7,100 nucleotides of DNA from positions 1 through 7,100 of the forward strand of contig CAIYZX010000304.1 of assembly GCA_903930745.1 (NCBI GenBank), written 5' to 3'. A model generated the notes under the pieces. The model was given only the letters and a program-made list of their open reading frames with translations, was not told the origin of the DNA and did not search any database. Positions 5,155-7,100 of the stretch are shown in pieces. Position 1 is the first letter of the stretch. Every line of letters starts with the position of its first letter. Source of the DNA: an uncultured Chloroflexota bacterium (GTDB lineage: Bacteria > Chloroflexota > Limnocylindria > Limnocylindrales > CSP1-4). The translations under genes were made by a program, and so were the position numbers.

Positions 5155-5574
5155 ATGACCGAAGGTTCGAACGAGACCACGCTCATCCGGGTGGGCCAGG
5201 CGGCCGAGATGCTGGGCGTCACCGTGGAGACGCTGCGCCGCTGGGAGGCGGACGGACGCCTCGCGATGTCCCGGACCGAGGGCGGGCAGCGCCTGGTGAG
5301 CATCGACGATGTGACCCGCCTCCTGTCGGAGAAGCGCCTCGCGATCGCGGACCGGCCCATCGTGGCGCAGTCCGCCCGGAACCGGTTCCCGGGCATCGTG
5401 ACCCGCATCGAGCGGGACCGCGTCGCGGCCGTCGTGGAGGTCCAGGCAGGACCGCACCGCCTCGTGAGCCTGATGACCGCGGAGGCGATCGACGACCTGG
5501 GCCTGGAGGTGGGCAAGGAGGCCGTCTGCGTGGTCAAGGCGACGAACGTCATCGTCGAGATCCCGTCCGCCTAG
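5155..5574 (+). CDS. HTH-Mop (TOBE) molybdate-responsive transcriptional regulator
   Basis: The 139-residue product fuses a MerR/excisionase-type winged HTH (about 10-56) to a single Mop (TOBE) domain (73-137). The HTH shows VGQAAEMLGVTVETLRRWEA (13-32) and a GGQRLVSIDDV wing (43-53). The Mop part begins with the hallmark SARN (73-76), continues FPGIV (78-82) and ends VVKATNVIVEI (126-136). Mop domains bind molybdate or tungstate in oligomers, so the protein should sense cytoplasmic molybdate and control the modAB genes, which start 19 bases after its stop. Unlike E. coli ModE it has one Mop domain, not two, and a different DNA-binding domain. ATG 5155 gives the family N-terminus, though no Shine-Dalgarno site precedes it. 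Whether it represses or activates cannot be told. Confidence 0.85.
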   Translation: MTEGSNETTLIRVGQAAEMLGVTVETLRRWEADGRLAMSRTEGGQRLVSIDDVTRLLSEKRLAIADRPIVAQSARNRFPGIVTRIERDRVAAVVEVQAGPHRLVSLMTAEAIDDLGLEVGKEAVCVVKATNVIVEIPSA

Positions 5575-5593
5575 CCTGTCCGGGATCCCATCC

Positions 5594-6397
5594 ATGCCTG
5601 TTTGCCGGTTGCTGTCCCTTCCGCTCATCGCCGCGATCCTCGGTGCGTGCGGTGGCGCCACGCCGGCCCCGCGTCCGGTGGAGCTCCAGGTGTATGCCGC
5701 GGCGTCGCTCAAGAACGTCCTGGCCGTTGCGGCTGCCCGGTACACGGCCGCCACGCCCGGCGTGACGCTGGTGGTCTCAACGGACGGGTCGTCCGCGCTC
5801 GCGGCCAAGATCGAGCAGGGTGCCCCGGCGGACCTCTTCCTCTCCGCGGACATGAAGAACCCGCAGCACCTGGCAGACGCGGGGCTGGTTGCCGGGGGCG
5901 TGACGCCGTTCGCCACCAACGCGCTCACCGTCATCGTGCCTGCGGCCAACCCGGCGAGGATCGCCTCGCCGCTGGATCTCGCAAGGCCCGGCGTGAAGGT
6001 GATCGCGGCCGGCGACGACGTGCCCATCGCCCGGTACACCGCCACGCTCCTGGGCAACCTCGCCCGTGTGACCGGGTACCCGGAGGACTTCGCGGCCCGG
6101 TTTGACGCCAACGTGGTGTCCCGCGAGGACAACGCCGGCGCCATCGTGGCCAAGGTGGCCCTGGGCGAGGGCGATGCCGGCGTGGTCTACGTGACGGATG
6201 CGAAGGGCGCCGCCGACACCGTGGTGCCGATCGCGATCCCGGATGCGGCGAACGTCCCGGCAACCTGCGGCGGTGTCGTGCTGAAGGCCTCCGCGCACGC
6301 CGAGGCCGCCGCCGCGTTCCTCGCCTGGCTCGTGGGGGCGGACGGCCAGGCGGCTCTCTCGGCGGCAGGGTTCACCGCGCCGGAGCCGGCCCAGTGA
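5594..6397 (+). CDS. modA: Molybdate ABC transporter substrate-binding lipoprotein ModA
   Basis: This protein captures molybdate (or tungstate) outside the membrane and delivers it to ModBC. The 267-residue product has a lipoprotein signal with lipobox LGAC (Cys19), as usual in monoderms, where ModA is tethered rather than free. Family motifs are VYAAASLKNVL (33-43), STDGSSALAAKIEQGAPADL (62-81), LFLSAD (81-86), ATNALTVIVP (107-116), a REDNAGAIVAKVALGEGDAG stretch (177-196) and VVYVTDA (197-203). Ser38, Ser66 or Ser67, and Tyr199 are in the places of the oxyanion-binding residues known in E. coli ModA. ATG 5594 puts the signal peptide at the N-terminus; ATG 5602 is in another frame. No clear Shine-Dalgarno site is present. 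It is followed by modB with a four-base overlap. Confidence 0.93.
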   Translation: MPVCRLLSLPLIAAILGACGGATPAPRPVELQVYAAASLKNVLAVAAARYTAATPGVTLVVSTDGSSALAAKIEQGAPADLFLSADMKNPQHLADAGLVAGGVTPFATNALTVIVPAANPARIASPLDLARPGVKVIAAGDDVPIARYTATLLGNLARVTGYPEDFAARFDANVVSREDNAGAIVAKVALGEGDAGVVYVTDAKGAADTVVPIAIPDAANVPATCGGVVLKASAHAEAAAAFLAWLVGADGQAALSAAGFTAPEPAQ

Positions 6398-7100
6398 GCG
6401 CCGGGCAGGGCGCTGCGTCCCGCTCCTCCTGGCGGCGCGGTCCCGGGCGGCCCGTGGAGGCGCTTGCGGCCGTCGCGGGCCTCGTGCTGGGGCTGCCCGT
6501 CCTCGTGCTCGTGGTCCGCGCGGTCCTGGGTGGCTCGCTCCTGCAGACGGCCGCACTGGGCGCCGTGACCTCCGCCCTTGGCCTCAGCCTGCTGACCACG
6601 GCCGCGAGCCTCGTGCTGATGGTCCTCCTGGGCACGCCCCTGGGCCTGCTCCTCGCGCGCCGGCGCTTCCGCGGCTCCGCGCTGCTGGAGACGGTCATCG
6701 ACCTGCCCATCGTGCTGCCGCCGTCCGTGGCCGGCCTTGCGCTGCTGCTCACCTTCGGGCGCCGCGGGCTTCTCGGGGCGCCGCTGGAGCTCGCCGGCAT
6801 CGAGATCCCGTTCACCACGCTGGCCGTGATCCTCGCCCAGGGCTTCGTGGCAGCGCCGTTCTACGTGCGCTCCGCGCGCCTGGGGTTCGCCGCCGTGGAC
6901 CGCGACCTCGAGGACGCCGCCCGGGCCGACGGCGCCTCCGAGTGGCAGCTCTTCCGCTCCATCTCGCTGCCCCTCGCCGCCCCGGCGCTCGCCGCGGGCC
7001 TCGTGATGAGCTGGGCGCGGGCGCTGGGCGAGTTCGGCGCCACGATCATGTTCGCGGGCAACGTGGAGGGCACCACGCAGACGCTGCCGCTCCTCGTGTA
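6394..7100 (+). CDS. modB: Molybdate ABC transporter permease ModB (partial, 3' end outside)
   Basis: The frame begins at GTG 6394, overlapping the modA stop as GTGA, and stays open to the window edge, giving 235 complete codons. GGAG at 6382-6385 lies 8 bases upstream as a possible ribosome binding site. After a basic N-terminus (1-20) come hydrophobic helices at about 23-45, 56-88, 101-121, 140-157 and 193-210. The cytoplasmic EAA loop that contacts the ATPase is visible as DAARADGASEWQLFRSISLP (174-193). ALGEFGATIMFAGN (210-223) followed by TTQTLPLLV (227-235) is the ModB/ThiP-like permease signature and fits molybdate permeases best. ModB forms the membrane channel for ModA-bound oxyanion. 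The C-terminal few residues and any modC ATPase gene lie beyond the edge. Confidence 0.93.
   Translation, partial: MSAGQGAASRSSWRRGPGRPVEALAAVAGLVLGLPVLVLVVRAVLGGSLLQTAALGAVTSALGLSLLTTAASLVLMVLLGTPLGLLLARRRFRGSALLETVIDLPIVLPPSVAGLALLLTFGRRGLLGAPLELAGIEIPFTTLAVILAQGFVAAPFYVRSARLGFAAVDRDLEDAARADGASEWQLFRSISLPLAAPALAAGLVMSWARALGEFGATIMFAGNVEGTTQTLPLLV

Noticed and set aside
5125..6153. Long minus-strand frame (342 codons) across the molybdate regulator and modA
   Set aside because: It is antisense to two well-recognised genes and has no recognisable motif.
1..7100. CRISPR array, insertion sequence, prophage or defence genes
   Set aside because: I saw no spaced direct repeats, transposase or integrase motifs, terminal repeats or toxin-antitoxin pair. 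The excisionase-like HTH at 5155 is fused to a Mop domain and sits with modAB, so it is a regulator.

Overview
The window is GC-rich chromosomal DNA with dense, mostly co-directional genes, GTG starts, four-base GTGA gene overlaps and few Shine-Dalgarno sites. Two predicted lipoproteins and a proline-rich, membrane-anchored S41 protease suggest a high-GC monoderm-type bacterium. The S41 variant and the two-domain CxxC zinc-ribbon protein are reminiscent of high-GC Chloroflexota or Actinobacteriota. This assignment is an inference from style, not from a marker gene.

Layout. (1) Positions 1-287, minus strand: the N-terminal part of a TadE-like pseudopilin, leaving the window on the left. (2) Positions 288-450: a divergent intergenic region with three inverted repeats. 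(3) Positions 451-2832, plus strand: homocysteine S-methyltransferase (mmuM type), a lipoprotein of unknown function, and a family 2 glycosyltransferase whose start overlaps the lipoprotein stop. (4) Positions 2939-4387, plus strand: a membrane-anchored S41 C-terminal processing protease with a PDZ domain, which has Thr where the family normally has its catalytic Lys. (5) Positions 4388-4576: a convergent intergenic region with terminator-like hairpins and a sequence that looks like the 3' end of a tRNA on the minus strand. (6) Positions 4577-4924, minus strand: a small double zinc-ribbon protein. (7) Positions 5155-7100, plus strand: a molybdate locus made of a HTH-Mop regulator, the binding protein ModA and the permease ModB, which runs off the right edge; modC would be expected next.

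Functional picture. The right third is a coherent molybdate uptake operon with its own likely molybdate-sensing regulator. The central genes look like housekeeping and cell-envelope functions. The left edge is the margin of a Tad/Flp pilus or related secretion locus. I found no CRISPR array, insertion sequence, phage gene or defence system. The observations most worth a second look are the substituted catalytic lysine in the protease, the tRNA-like 3' end fused to a perfect UUCG hairpin, and the inverted-repeat cluster between tadE and mmuM. I do not see convincing evidence for a wholly new multi-gene system.
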